Of a stretch of 64,000 nt of DNA, positions 23,844 to 31,462 are shown piece by piece (position 1 is the first letter of the stretch; the number at the start of each line of letters is the position of its first letter). A program made the translations under genes and the position numbers. Location of the stretch: NCBI GenBank assembly GCA_023336205.1, contig JALQCR010000027.1, positions 25,967-89,966 of the forward strand, read 5' to 3'. The notes under the pieces are model-generated. The model searched no databases and was not told where the DNA came from. It saw only the letters and a program-made list of their open reading frames with translations. The DNA comes from Pseudanabaena sp. Salubria-1 (GTDB lineage: Bacteria > Cyanobacteriota > Cyanobacteriia > Pseudanabaenales > Pseudanabaenaceae).

Positions 23844-24365
23844 TTATTTCAAGTTAATCGCAGGGGTCTTACAAACATCAATTGGATCTAGCTCGGCAAA
23901 TTTTCCATCATCATATTCAGCTCTAATATCGAAAATACAGCCAGCATCATCACCTTTATAATCTGAACGTTTCCACTCAAAATCAGCTTTTTCGCGATCT
24001 TTAAGCGGAACATCAAGCTCATTATCGCCCCAATCTTCTTTTTTGGGTGCAGACATATAAATCGATTTCAAGACTTTTCCACTGTTGTTCACAACTGCAA
24101 TCCTTACTGTATCAGCAGGCTTTTCAGCACTAGGAGACTCTGTTGCATTAGGTTTAGCAGTTGCAGTTGCGGTTGCGGTTGCAGTAGGTGAAGGAGAAGG
24201 TGTTGAGGCAACAGTAGGTGAAGCTGTAGGTGAAGCAGCGGTGGTTGGGCTAGAAGTTGCGGCGGCTGGAGTGTTGTTTGGGGCTGGGGTGCTAGGAGTA
24301 CATGAAACTGCTGCAACCGACAAACTAGCAGCGATCGCTAGATTCCGCAAAAAATATTTTTTCAT
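23844..24365 (-). CDS. Lipoprotein with Ala/Thr/Pro-rich linker
   Basis: 173 residues. Starts MKKYFLRNLAIAASLSVAAV followed by SC, a lipobox-like signal (VAAVSC) that should be lipidated at the cysteine. Residues 23-80 are a low-complexity A/T/P/S linker with a tandem ATATATATA stretch. The C-terminal ~90 residues form a compact domain (VRIAVVNNSGKVLKSIYMSA...DDAGCIFDIRAEYDDGKFAELDPIDVCKTP) with two cysteines. I know no named function. Single gene. Confidence 0.75.
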   Translation of the reverse strand: MKKYFLRNLAIAASLSVAAVSCTPSTPAPNNTPAAATSSPTTAASPTASPTVASTPSPSPTATATATATAKPNATESPSAEKPADTVRIAVVNNSGKVLKSIYMSAPKKEDWGDNELDVPLKDREKADFEWKRSDYKGDDAGCIFDIRAEYDDGKFAELDPIDVCKTPAINLK

Positions 24366-24448
24366 TAAATTGTCTTAACTAACTGACTTAATATGAATAA
24401 TCAGAGATTATAGATTAAAGTTGCTTTTTAGCAATTAGCTATTTGGCT

Positions 24449-24507
24449 AAATCCCAAAAGAAAAGGACAGTGACGCTTTGCATCGCCATCCCTTTCTTTT
24501 GGGATTT
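24449..24507. terminator. Hairpin upstream of lipoprotein gene
   Basis: Arms 24449-24466 and 24491-24507 (AAATCCCAAAAGAAAAGG, one bulge) with an inner GACGC/GCATCG-type loop. May end a transcript from either side. Confidence 0.5.
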
Positions 24508-24584
24508 GTTCCTTAAGCAAAATCATCATACTTAGTAATATAGACAAAGCCAAGATTTACAGCAATTATCGGGTAAACAAATCA

Positions 24585-24658
24585 CAAGAAATTTTTTGAA
24601 AGTGTTGCAAAACAACACTTTCAAAAAATTTCTTGGCTTGGGTTTGAGTGCAAAGTGT
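24585..24658 (-). repeat. Family-2 repeat, inverted copy
   Basis: 23-base perfect hairpin (24585-24607 / 24613-24635), then GGCTTGGGTTTGAGTGCAAAG, the reverse complement of the constant segment found at 20519 and 30653. Confidence 0.6.
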
Positions 24659-24713
24659 CGTTAGCTCCTATCTTCAGTTAAATTTATAAAACTGAAACCC
24701 AAAGCGCTGTAGG

Positions 24714-24754
24714 ATGTTAATTTATACAGGCTAAAACGTTGTATAAATTAACAT
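24714..24754 (+). promoter_or_regulatory. Hairpin in upp leader
   Basis: 14-base arms 24714-24727 / 24741-24754 (ATGTTAATTTATAC), 28 bases before the upp start. AT-rich; could be a weak terminator of the preceding region or a leader structure. Confidence 0.35.
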
Positions 24755-24781
24755 TCAAACTCAGAATACCAAAGCAAATAA

Positions 24782-25432
24782 ATGGCTTCTCAATTGCGTG
24801 TATATGTTCCTCCTCATCCTGTTATTCGTCACTGGCTCACGATCGCAAGGGAGAAACATACACCAGTTCCCTTATTCCGTACTGCGATGAGCGAAATGGG
24901 TAAATGGCTTACTTATGAGGCCGTTCGAGAATTTCTACCTGTACAAGAAGTAAATATAGAAACTCCATTGGGAAACGCTTCAGGACAGTTGATCGATGGT
25001 TCTATCCCTTTAGCTTTTGTACCGATTTTGCGGGCAGGCTTATCAATGCTCGAAGGATGCCAAAATCTATTGCCAACGGCAAGTGTTTATCATCTTGGCT
25101 TAATACGTAATGAAGAAACCCTTGAAGCTAGTTGTTATCTCAATCGTTTGCCAGAGAGATTTGAACCTCAAACACATATTTTTATTGTCGAGCCAATGAT
25201 GGCAACAGGTGGATCGATTATTACAACCCTCAAAATGCTGACAGAACGAGGAGCCGATGCTTCCTTAATACGGATTATTAATGCTCTATGTGCTCCACCA
25301 GCATTACAACTAATCAATCAACAATTTCCTGCGGTACAGATCTATTCAGGCTGTATTGACGAAGTTGTGAACGAGAAAGGATGGATTGTTCCTGGGTTAG
25401 GGGATGCAGGCGATCGCTCGTTTGGAACCTAA
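24782..25432 (+). CDS. upp: Uracil phosphoribosyltransferase
   Basis: 216 residues, standard length. Converts uracil and PRPP to UMP in pyrimidine salvage, in the cytosol. Motifs: PVPLFRTAMSEMGKWLTYEA, FVPILRAGLSMLEG, the PRPP-binding VEPMMATGGSIITTLKML, and the C-terminal uracil-binding WIVPGLGDAGDRSFGT. The stop codon is the first base triplet of the following hairpin, shared with the converging oxidoreductase gene. Confidence 0.95.
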   Translation: MASQLRVYVPPHPVIRHWLTIAREKHTPVPLFRTAMSEMGKWLTYEAVREFLPVQEVNIETPLGNASGQLIDGSIPLAFVPILRAGLSMLEGCQNLLPTASVYHLGLIRNEETLEASCYLNRLPERFEPQTHIFIVEPMMATGGSIITTLKMLTERGADASLIRIINALCAPPALQLINQQFPAVQIYSGCIDEVVNEKGWIVPGLGDAGDRSFGT

Positions 25433-25468
25433 ACAAAGAAGCCTCGCATAGCGAGGCTTCTTTGTTTA
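25430..25468. terminator. Bidirectional terminator between upp and oxidoreductase
   Basis: 18-base perfect arms 25430-25447 / 25451-25468 (TAAACAAAGAAGCCTCGC). The left end is the upp TAA and the right end is the oxidoreductase TAA in reverse. The two stop codons therefore pair with one another. Confidence 0.85.
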
Positions 25469-26470
25469 GACTGAAACTGGAACTTTGATGTTCTCTTCCC
25501 ACTTACGAGGAGGACTAGCACGACGAATATTTCGCCAAATTTGGGTTGCGGCAACAGTGCCATCTGCAACTGCGATCGAAACTTGATTCAATCCCTTTTT
25601 TAAATCGCCTAAGGCAAAAATGCGATCGTGGCTAGTTTTTGCCATCTCATTGGTGACCAAGTTCTGCCCATCCCATTCAAGCCCTTCAATACCTTTAAGG
25701 TAATGATTGTGATAAATAGAACCCATACCTACCAAACCAGTTGTTGCTTCGACAACAGTACCATCGGTAAGTTCGACACCACTAAGCTGATGATTTTCTC
25801 CTAAGAACTTAGCAATCGGAGCTTCATACAATGGATAACCATGGTCAGCAAGCTTCTGTTTCATTGTGTCGCTGACTGTACATAAGCCATGAGTTAGAAC
25901 GGAAATATAGGGTGTGAACCAGTTCAGCACAAAAGCAGCACCAATCTGGGACTCTGTATTCGCAATCAAAACTGCTTTCTGATCCCACATGTCATAGCCA
26001 TCACAAATCATACATACATGAAGCGTATAGCCAGCATAATCATAGACATTTTGCATGTTTTCAAGCTGAGGCAAATTGTCCATAATCCCAGAAGCCGCAA
26101 TCACATACTTACTGTGAAATACAGGATAAATACTATTCTGCTTACCAACTTTTACTTTTACAGCAAAAGTTTCGCCTTCATCGGTTACTTCTTCGACATA
26201 ACCACGCAGATGATCAGCTCCCCAATCTAACGACGTTTTGGTTCCATGATTTAAGATATCTCGCCCTGGAGTGTGAGGATCGAGCCCGACATAGTTACGC
26301 AAATCTTGCATCCATAGCGATCGCCCTTTCCCTTTTTCGATCACTAGACACTTCAATCCATAACGAGCTAGATAGATCGCCGCCGATAGACCGCCCATAC
26401 CACCACCAACGACAATCGCATCGTAGAGAGTATCAAGCCGTTCATTAAGATTTTTGCTAGAGAGTTTCAT
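25466..26470 (-). CDS. Thioredoxin-reductase-like FAD oxidoreductase
   Basis: 334 residues. FAD-binding GGGMGGLSAAIYLARYG at 22-38, redox-type CMICDG (Cys153, Cys156) at the position of the thioredoxin reductase CxxC, and the C-terminal FAD contact IFALGDLKKGLNQVSIAVADG. The central NADPH domain has KAVLIANTESQIGAAFVLNW, which lacks the usual GGGxxA and HRR-type arginines, so NADPH use is doubtful. From memory this fits the cyanobacterial Slr0600-like (DDOR/atypical NTR) group. It lies downstream of the peroxiredoxin gene on the same strand, with a hairpin between them. Confidence 0.8.
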   Translation of the reverse strand: MKLSSKNLNERLDTLYDAIVVGGGMGGLSAAIYLARYGLKCLVIEKGKGRSLWMQDLRNYVGLDPHTPGRDILNHGTKTSLDWGADHLRGYVEEVTDEGETFAVKVKVGKQNSIYPVFHSKYVIAASGIMDNLPQLENMQNVYDYAGYTLHVCMICDGYDMWDQKAVLIANTESQIGAAFVLNWFTPYISVLTHGLCTVSDTMKQKLADHGYPLYEAPIAKFLGENHQLSGVELTDGTVVEATTGLVGMGSIYHNHYLKGIEGLEWDGQNLVTNEMAKTSHDRIFALGDLKKGLNQVSIAVADGTVAATQIWRNIRRASPPRKWEENIKVPVSV

Positions 26471-26494
26471 GGCAGTGCAAATTTACAAGTAATG

Positions 26495-26549
26495 GATAAA
26501 TAATTTTTTAAAAGACCTATAAAGCAAGTCTTTTAAAAAATTATTTATC
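26495..26549 (-). terminator. Hairpin after peroxiredoxin gene
   Basis: 22-base perfect arms 26495-26516 / 26528-26549 (GATAAATAATTTTTTAAAAGAC). AT-rich, so termination may be partial and allow some read-through into the oxidoreductase gene. Confidence 0.6.
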
Positions 26550-26564
26550 TTTTGGAATAGAGCT

Positions 26565-27137
26565 TTAACCAACAAATGCTAAACGAGGAGCAGATACACC
26601 TGTAGCTTCAGCACCCTTGAGGTAAGCCAACATTGTGTCAGCATCAGATACTTCAAAAGGATCACTACCAGCGTTATCAGCAAAGCCAGGTTCTACGAAA
26701 ATCTTCTCGATCTTACAGTCGTTAACCAACATTGAGTAGCGCCAAGAACGGAGACCAAAGCCAATATTCGATTTGTCAACAAGCATACCCATCTTGCGGG
26801 TGAACTCACCAGCACCATCAGGAAGCAAGAATACATTCTTAGAACCGATTTCCTTGCCCCATTTGAACATAACGAAAGCGTCGTTAACTGAGATACAAAT
26901 AACTGAATCAACGCCTAGAGCCTTAAATTCTTCATAAAGCTCTTCGTAACGAGGTAAGTGATTGGATGAGCAGGTAGGAGTAAATGCACCAGGTAGAGAG
27001 AAAACTACTACTTTTTTGCCAGCAAAAAGATCTTGAGTAGTTTTGTCTTCCCAACGATATGGATTAGGACCTTCAACAGATTCATCACGTACACGAGTCT
27101 TAAAAACAACGCTTGGTACGGTTTCAATAACTGCCAT
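26565..27137 (-). CDS. Type II (Prx5-like) peroxiredoxin
   Basis: 190 residues. Reduces H2O2 and organic hydroperoxides using thiols (glutathione or thioredoxin/glutaredoxin). The peroxidatic Cys56 is in FSLPGAFTPTCSSNHLP. Other family marks are ICISVNDAFVMFKWGKE and LLPDGAGEFTRKMGMLVD. Cys at NDCKIEKIFVE could be the resolving residue. It is divergent from perR, with a palindrome in the shared promoter region, matching the arrangement I recall for Synechocystis sll1621/slr1738. Confidence 0.93.
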   Translation of the reverse strand: MAVIETVPSVVFKTRVRDESVEGPNPYRWEDKTTQDLFAGKKVVVFSLPGAFTPTCSSNHLPRYEELYEEFKALGVDSVICISVNDAFVMFKWGKEIGSKNVFLLPDGAGEFTRKMGMLVDKSNIGFGLRSWRYSMLVNDCKIEKIFVEPGFADNAGSDPFEVSDADTMLAYLKGAEATGVSAPRLAFVG

Positions 27138-27174
27138 ATTTTTCTCTTGCGGTAAATACTTATCTGAGCACTTT

Positions 27175-27189
27175 TAAGAATAGTTCTTA
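27175..27189. promoter_or_regulatory. Candidate PerR box
   Basis: TAAGAA-TAG-TTCTTA, a perfect 6-base dyad with 3-base centre, 38 bases upstream of the peroxiredoxin ATG and within the perR/prx intergenic region. PerR/Fur boxes are AT-rich dyads of this size (TTAGAATxATTCTAA type in cyanobacteria, from memory). Confidence 0.55.
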
Positions 27190-27440
27190 TTTAGAAGTTA
27201 GTCAATACCCATAACTACTCAATTATTTTAAAAAGTTTAATAAATTTGTAGTTCTTAGATAGAAATGTTATATTGACTAATCAAGCAAGTAAACATGCGT
27301 ACTACTTGTGAAATTTTTATTTAAAATCTTTTAGTTGAATTTTCCTATCTTAAAGAGCAGATTACTAAATTCTTAAAACTGTAAATCTAGTCTGCAAGAA
27401 CTTTACGGGGAAATTTAGCGGAAATCAGGAGTAAGTTTAT

Positions 27441-27860
27441 ATGCAAAAGCAAGCAGATCGGGTTGTGCAAATCTTGAAATCTAAGGGGTTGCGAGTTACG
27501 CCACAACGTTTTGCCGTATATGCAAATTTACTTGAGCGTCTAGATCATCCAACCGCTGACCAGATCCTAAGTGATTTAAACCAAGATGCACCAACTTCTT
27601 CTCAGGCAACCGTTTACCTTTCGCTCCAGACTTTACGTGATGCTGGCTTAGTGCGAGAAGTTTTATTGGAGCAGGGTGTATGTCGCTATGATGCCAATGT
27701 AGAGCCACATCATCATTTTCGGTGCAGATGTTGCGGCAGGATTGAGGATATTGAGTGGGATGCCTTTGAAGGTTTAAGTTTTCGTAAACTTCGTGCAGGT
27801 TTAAAAGTGGATAGTTATGAGGTAACCGTTAATGGTGTCTGCGATCGCTGTCAACATTAA
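27441..27860 (+). CDS. perR: Fur-family peroxide regulator
   Basis: 139 residues. N-terminal winged helix (GLRVTPQRFAVYANLLE, PTSSQATVYLSLQTLRDAGLV), metal-binding EPHHHFRCRCCGRIEDIEW, and a second CxxC (CDRCQ) at the C-terminus that completes a structural zinc site. I call it PerR rather than Fur because it is divergent from a peroxiredoxin gene and a dyad lies between them. In response to peroxide, PerR releases DNA after oxidation of metal-ligand histidines. It ends in a hairpin shared with the DUF948 gene. Confidence 0.85.
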   Translation: MQKQADRVVQILKSKGLRVTPQRFAVYANLLERLDHPTADQILSDLNQDAPTSSQATVYLSLQTLRDAGLVREVLLEQGVCRYDANVEPHHHFRCRCCGRIEDIEWDAFEGLSFRKLRAGLKVDSYEVTVNGVCDRCQH

Positions 27861-27894
27861 AAAAAAATGGTGCAGTAATGCACCATTTTTTTAA
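27857..27894. terminator. Bidirectional terminator, perR / DUF948
   Basis: TTAA-A tract-TGGTGCA / TGCACCA-T tract-TTAA with a GTAA loop. The reverse TTA of the DUF948 stop and the perR TAA form its ends. Confidence 0.8.
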
Positions 27895-28430
27895 TCTTCA
27901 TCTGGGGTTAAATCTCCCATAAAGCCCTCAGAGCGAATTTCATCAGGGGTAACTAGCCGATTTTGTCTTGTTACATTATCTTCGCTTTCATCTAAGTCTT
28001 CGGAAGGTGGGTTACTAGAGCGTAAGTTTTCTGGATATATATCTGACGGCGATCGCTTTTGACGGCGAGGACGACCGAGGGATTTTAAACCAGCTTTTAA
28101 GCCAGCAAATGCACTTTTAGTGGCAATCGACGCATTAGATGCGCCTTGGCGTACACCCTTGATTCCATCATTTACCTGCTTTACAGCCTCGCCAGCACTT
28201 TTCGCGCCTTGGTTGAGTTCATCACTTAATTCACTTAGCTCTAGCCCTGTCATACGGATTGCTTCGAGTGTCGCAGGTAACTCCCGCGTTAAGGTGTCAG
28301 CTAGGCGGATGATACTATTGGCAGCTTTTGCCAATTCCTGAAAAGCAGGGATGGCCGTTAGTAAAAGAATCGTCAGACAAACGACCACCAATAAAAATGA
28401 CAAGCCTAGCAAAAAGATCGCTTCTGACAT
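27891..28430 (-). CDS. DUF948-type membrane-anchored protein
   Basis: 179 residues. One N-terminal transmembrane segment (FLLGLSFLLVVVCLTILLLT), then a long amphipathic helical region (AKAANSIIRLADTLTRELPATLEAI, GAKSAGEAVKQVNDG) and a charged C-terminal tail. DUF948 proteins are linked with envelope stress in Firmicutes; in cyanobacteria the function is unknown. It is the last gene of a three-gene leftward set with the YtxH gene and a 139-residue membrane protein, all sharing single-helix anchors. Confidence 0.8.
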   Translation of the reverse strand: MSEAIFLLGLSFLLVVVCLTILLLTAIPAFQELAKAANSIIRLADTLTRELPATLEAIRMTGLELSELSDELNQGAKSAGEAVKQVNDGIKGVRQGASNASIATKSAFAGLKAGLKSLGRPRRQKRSPSDIYPENLRSSNPPSEDLDESEDNVTRQNRLVTPDEIRSEGFMGDLTPDED

Positions 28431-28473
28431 AATTTCCTATAGGTGTTTACTCTTTCAAGACTGTTTTAAGGAT

Positions 28474-28833
28474 TTATTCTTCATCTTCATTAGCATGGTC
28501 ACCTTCACTGATCGAGCTATTTGAAGAACCACCAATGGAAATGGCTAATTCATCCTGTAGCTTGCGACTTGCTTCCTGCCCTATAGCGATCGCCTCCTGT
28601 AGACGGACTAACGTTTCATCGATAGTTCGTTGCGCTTGCTCAGTAAAACGATCAGCTTGATACTGCACATTAGATCCTAACTCTTCAGCTATTTGCGGTA
28701 AATCTTGTGCTGATCGCTTCAAAACTTGACGAGTTTCTTTGCCTGATCTTGGCGCAAATAATACGCCAGCTACTGCTCCGATCGCAGTACCTACGATCAA
28801 ACCACCGAAAAATTTACCTGCGCCGTTTGACAT
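28474..28833 (-). CDS. YtxH-domain (gas vesicle GvpP-like) protein
   Basis: 119 residues from the ATG at 28833; the longer ORF to 28926 would put a polar segment before the membrane helix and overlap the upstream gene more. GKFFGGLIVGTAIGAVAGVLFAPRSGKETR is the YtxH signature: a glycine-rich membrane helix followed by the APRSGKETR motif. The rest is a predicted coiled coil rich in Q/E/A. Function unknown; stress-linked in Bacillus. It overlaps the upstream gene by 20 bases. Confidence 0.82.
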   Translation of the reverse strand: MSNGAGKFFGGLIVGTAIGAVAGVLFAPRSGKETRQVLKRSAQDLPQIAEELGSNVQYQADRFTEQAQRTIDETLVRLQEAIAIGQEASRKLQDELAISIGGSSNSSISEGDHANEDEE

Positions 28834-29233
28834 TTTGCTTGCTCCCTGACGACTTGCTCCCTGACGACCCTTTGTTTTTGCCGTTTGGTTTGTTATTTGG
28901 AGAGTTTGACACACCCTTTGGTGCACCTTTCCGCGACTGTTGCCACCGACTCCCTAAAAAGGATACACCACGCACAAGTACAGACAATGACTTCCGAATT
29001 TTTTCTAACTGACTTTGCAATATTTGATATTGCTTGCGCGTCGAGCCGACTCCACCACGAGCAACTTCAAGGTTAGGGGTAGATCCTTGTAAGCCATTTT
29101 CGCAAGCTTCTGTCCAGCCATCTACAGTTTTTACTGTTGATTGGAGCGCGTTGCGAAGTATCCAGACTTGCCATGAAGCCCACAGCAGCCCTGCGCTAAG
29201 TATTAACTGTATGGCGATCGCGATCCAAATCAT
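28814..29233 (-). CDS. Single-helix membrane protein with basic tail
   Basis: 139 residues: N-terminal hydrophobic helix (IWIAIAIQLILSAGLLWASW), a helical middle, and a strongly basic low-complexity tail (KKGS-type repeats ending KRRR). No named family. First gene of the set with YtxH and DUF948, so probably part of the same envelope-related unit. Confidence 0.65.
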   Translation of the reverse strand: MIWIAIAIQLILSAGLLWASWQVWILRNALQSTVKTVDGWTEACENGLQGSTPNLEVARGGVGSTRKQYQILQSQLEKIRKSLSVLVRGVSFLGSRWQQSRKGAPKGVSNSPNNKPNGKNKGSSGSKSSGSKQNVKRRR

Positions 29234-29349
29234 GTTTTTTTAACAAGAACTCATAGGATTTTTAAGATTTGTAATGGCTAGAGAAAAGTAGCCTATGCTT
29301 CATTTCTTTAATTTCTTTAAGTACCTTAGCATAGCTAAAAAACAGAGTA

Positions 29350-29388
29350 AAAAACTGTACCGCCCGCTGCGCGGACAGTACAGTTTTT
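29350..29388. terminator. Hairpin in the 29.24-29.56 kb gap
   Basis: 11-base arms 29350-29360 / 29378-29388 (AAAAACTGTAC) with inner CGCCCGC/GCGGACAG pairing. The rest of the gap is AT-rich and would carry the promoters for both flanking genes. Confidence 0.5.
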
Positions 29389-29571
29389 GAGAATCTATAT
29401 TTACTTGTAGTGAGTATAGCAACCCCCAACTTAGTTTAATGCCAGAAAATTAATGTCAAAAGAAATCGTGACAGAATATGTCAGCAAAAGTCATGAATCC
29501 AAAAAAGGAACTCAAAATTTATTAAACTCGTCTCACAATATATAAATAAGTTATATTGGCAATTGATTGAG

Positions 29572-30291
29572 ATGCACACAACAAAGTTGTCTAATAGTTC
29601 AGTGACACTTCTACACCCACACCCCTATCTGATCGTTCATGCAGATGAGGGGCAGCAGATGATTCCACTTATAAATGCAGATTTCTGGACAATTGGCAGA
29701 GGCTATGACAATTCGATTGTATTGACAGATAAATGGGTCTCACGCTACCACGCCACATTGCAAATCGTGGGAGCGTCTAAAAATGAAGGCTTCGAGTCTT
29801 CTATGAAAGGAGATCCCAAGAATCGTAGCAATAATAATGAGTCTGGCAGCTTCTACCTTGTCGATTTTGGTAGCCGCAATGGTTCCTTTATGCGTGGACA
29901 GAGAATTACCTTTCCCATTTTGTTAAAAAGTGGCGATCGCATGACCATTGGCAAAACTGATATAGATTTCTTCTCACCACATAAACGCGAACCTCATCGC
30001 CCTACTACTGAGCATATGCGCTTATTTCAGCAGCCCACAGCTCCTGTTTCTCGCACTACGCTTACCCCTTCTGAAGAGAGAGTTTTCTGGCAAGTTGTCC
30101 AAGGCTTTACAAACAAAGAAATTGGCAAACGGTTGCAGATCAGTCCGAGGACTGTACAAACTCACCTTAGTAGCATTATGACTAAGCTGAATCTGGAGAA
30201 TCGTTCGCAGATTGTACGTTACGCCTTTGAACAAAGTTATCGTCCTACCAATAGTGATAGTACTGATAACACAGACGGTAGTAATAACTAG
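29572..30291 (+). CDS. FHA-domain / LuxR-type HTH regulator
   Basis: 239 residues from the ATG at 29572 (an in-frame TTG lies 9 bases upstream). Residues 25-135 form an FHA domain (FWTIGRGYDNSIVLTDKWVSRYHATL, DFGSRNGSFMRGQRI), which binds phosphothreonine. The C-terminal 60 residues are a LuxR/GerE helix-turn-helix (LTPSEERVFWQVVQGFTNKE, RLQISPRTVQTHLSSIMTKL). This suggests a transcription factor gated by Ser/Thr phosphorylation; the kinase and targets are not evident here. Confidence 0.88.
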   Translation: MHTTKLSNSSVTLLHPHPYLIVHADEGQQMIPLINADFWTIGRGYDNSIVLTDKWVSRYHATLQIVGASKNEGFESSMKGDPKNRSNNNESGSFYLVDFGSRNGSFMRGQRITFPILLKSGDRMTIGKTDIDFFSPHKREPHRPTTEHMRLFQQPTAPVSRTTLTPSEERVFWQVVQGFTNKEIGKRLQISPRTVQTHLSSIMTKLNLENRSQIVRYAFEQSYRPTNSDSTDNTDGSNN

Positions 30292-30298
30292 ATTAGTC

Positions 30299-30353
30299 AA
30301 AAGCCCAAAACAGAGATGTGGCAATTCGCGCCACATCTCTGTTTTGGGCTTTT
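30299..30353 (+). terminator. Terminator after FHA-LuxR gene
   Basis: 24-base perfect arms 30299-30322 / 30330-30353 with AAAA and TTTT ends and loop AATTCGC. Confidence 0.8.
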
Positions 30354-30489
30354 TGTCCTAGCTTCCTAGCTATCTCTTTCATTGCTATAAACCCTTAAAC
30401 ATTAAGAAAGCTAATACAGGTTACCTTCTAAATATTTTTATGGTTTAAGATATGAAAATCTGTGTCACTTTATCTAAACATCTCAAAAC

Positions 30490-30615
30490 ATGCTCGATCT
30501 TAAAGTAATTCTGCCGATCATGACCATCGTGTTTACCGTTAGCTGTTTGTTTTTTGGCACTCGTAATGGTTTCTACGACACCGATAAATATCACGGCAAT
30601 GGCTCAGCCCATTAA
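30490..30615 (+). CDS. 41-residue membrane microprotein
   Basis: MLDLKVILPIMTIVFTVSCL starts a single transmembrane helix followed by a soluble tail FFGTRNGFYDTDKYHGNGSA ending in His. The size and layout are like small thylakoid complex subunits, and the tail (GFYDTDKYHGNGSAH) looks conserved rather than random. I cannot name it. It is followed by a small hairpin and a family-2 repeat. Confidence 0.65.
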   Translation: MLDLKVILPIMTIVFTVSCLFFGTRNGFYDTDKYHGNGSAH

Positions 30616-30616
30616 T

Positions 30617-30727
30617 AAAATAAGTTGATGCTTTGCATCGCCTTATTTATTACAGCACTTTACGCTCAAACCCAAACCAAGATAAGTTTTGAAAGCGTTG
30701 CGAAGCAACGCTTTCAAAACTTATCCT
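30617..30727 (+). repeat. Hairpin followed by family-2 repeat
   Basis: First an AATAAGTTGATGC-TTT-GCATCGCCTTATT hairpin (30617-30648). Then the constant segment CAGCACTTTACGCTCAAACC starting at 30652 and a 21-base perfect stem (30683-30703 / 30707-30727, GAA loop). Confidence 0.65.
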
Positions 30728-30795
30728 TTTGTATACAAAAATATGCGGTCAACATGTTAAGCTAGTCTGTCTAAAAGCTAACGCCTTCAGAAAAT

Positions 30796-30972
30796 ATGGC
30801 GATCGCCATACTAAAGTACTCAGAGACTACTGAGAAAAGGAAACCGCCTATGCAGTCGAACTGTCCAAGAGTAAGTAAATATATTTCTCTGGATAAGTGG
30901 CAAAATCCCAGAACTGGGAGTAACTAGGAATGCCCAATCGTGAGGTTGGGAAGCTCGCACCGAAACGCCTAA
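30796..30972 (+). mobile_element. Possible IS200/IS605 TnpB 3'-end remnant (omega-RNA-like)
   Basis: A frame from ATG 30796 reads EKRKPPMQSNCPRVSKYISL...NPRTGSN-stop, then ECPIVRLGSSHRNA-stop. From memory this C-terminal text and the following GGAAGCTCGCACC resemble the 3' ends of cyanobacterial tnpB genes. It forms hairpins CTCAG/CTGAG, CCCAGAACTGGG and CCCAA/TTGGG. No catalytic part of TnpB is present. Alternatively it is a structured rpsO leader. Confidence 0.4.
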
Positions 30973-31043
30973 ATTCATTGAATTTCGCATTTAGTGTCGA
31001 GTTTATGTCACGTACACCTCAAAACACGTTTAAAGTTTTTATC

Positions 31044-31313
31044 ATGGCACTGTTGCAAGAACGCAAGCTCGAAATCTTTTCCGAATATCAAAAGCACCCC
31101 ACAGACACTGGCTCTTCAGATGTTCAAGTTGCATTATTAACCGAGCGTGTCACCCAGTTGACTACTCATCTGAAGTTACATCCTAAAGATTTTTCATCTC
31201 GTCGTAGTTTGCTGAAAATCATTGGTCAACGTAAGCGCTTACTTGCCTACGTTCGCAACCAAGATCGCGCTCATTACAAACAGCTGATCCAAAGTCTCGG
31301 CGTAAGAGGCTAG
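31044..31313 (+). CDS. rpsO: 30S ribosomal protein S15
   Basis: 89 residues from the ATG at 31044 (MALLQERKLEIFSEYQKH), the standard S15 length; the upstream in-frame ATG at 30930 would add 38 unrelated residues. It contains TGSSDVQVALLTERVTQLTTHL and SSRRSLLKIIGQRKRLLAYV, the 16S rRNA-binding core. It binds the central domain of 16S rRNA in 30S assembly. The upstream region 30796-31043 is rich in hairpins, and S15 often represses its own mRNA through a leader. It is followed by pam68 on the same strand. Confidence 0.97.
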   Translation: MALLQERKLEIFSEYQKHPTDTGSSDVQVALLTERVTQLTTHLKLHPKDFSSRRSLLKIIGQRKRLLAYVRNQDRAHYKQLIQSLGVRG

Positions 31314-31391
31314 ACGGAAGAGTCTAGGCGTAAGAGGCTAGATGCGATCGCTTCACACCGTAAGTACCTCGGCATAATTAAAAAACCAGAG

Positions 31392-31434
31392 CCAAGACAT
31401 GTACCGCCTGCTACGCAGGCGGTACATGTCTTGG
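31392..31434 (+). terminator. Hairpin between rpsO and pam68
   Basis: 19-base perfect arms 31392-31410 / 31416-31434 (CCAAGACATGTACCGCCTG), then GGGTTTT. Would limit rpsO-pam68 read-through. Confidence 0.7.
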
Positions 31435-31462
31435 GGTTTTATAGCCAAAGTAAGGAGTAAAA

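Noticed and set aside
24085..24378. Ala/Val/Gly-rich ORF opposite the lipoprotein gene
   Set aside because: Antisense of the low-complexity Ala/Thr/Pro linker.
30930..31043. N-terminal extension of rpsO
   Set aside because: S15 has a fixed start at MALLQERK-type; the extra 38 codons match the IS605-like remnant instead.
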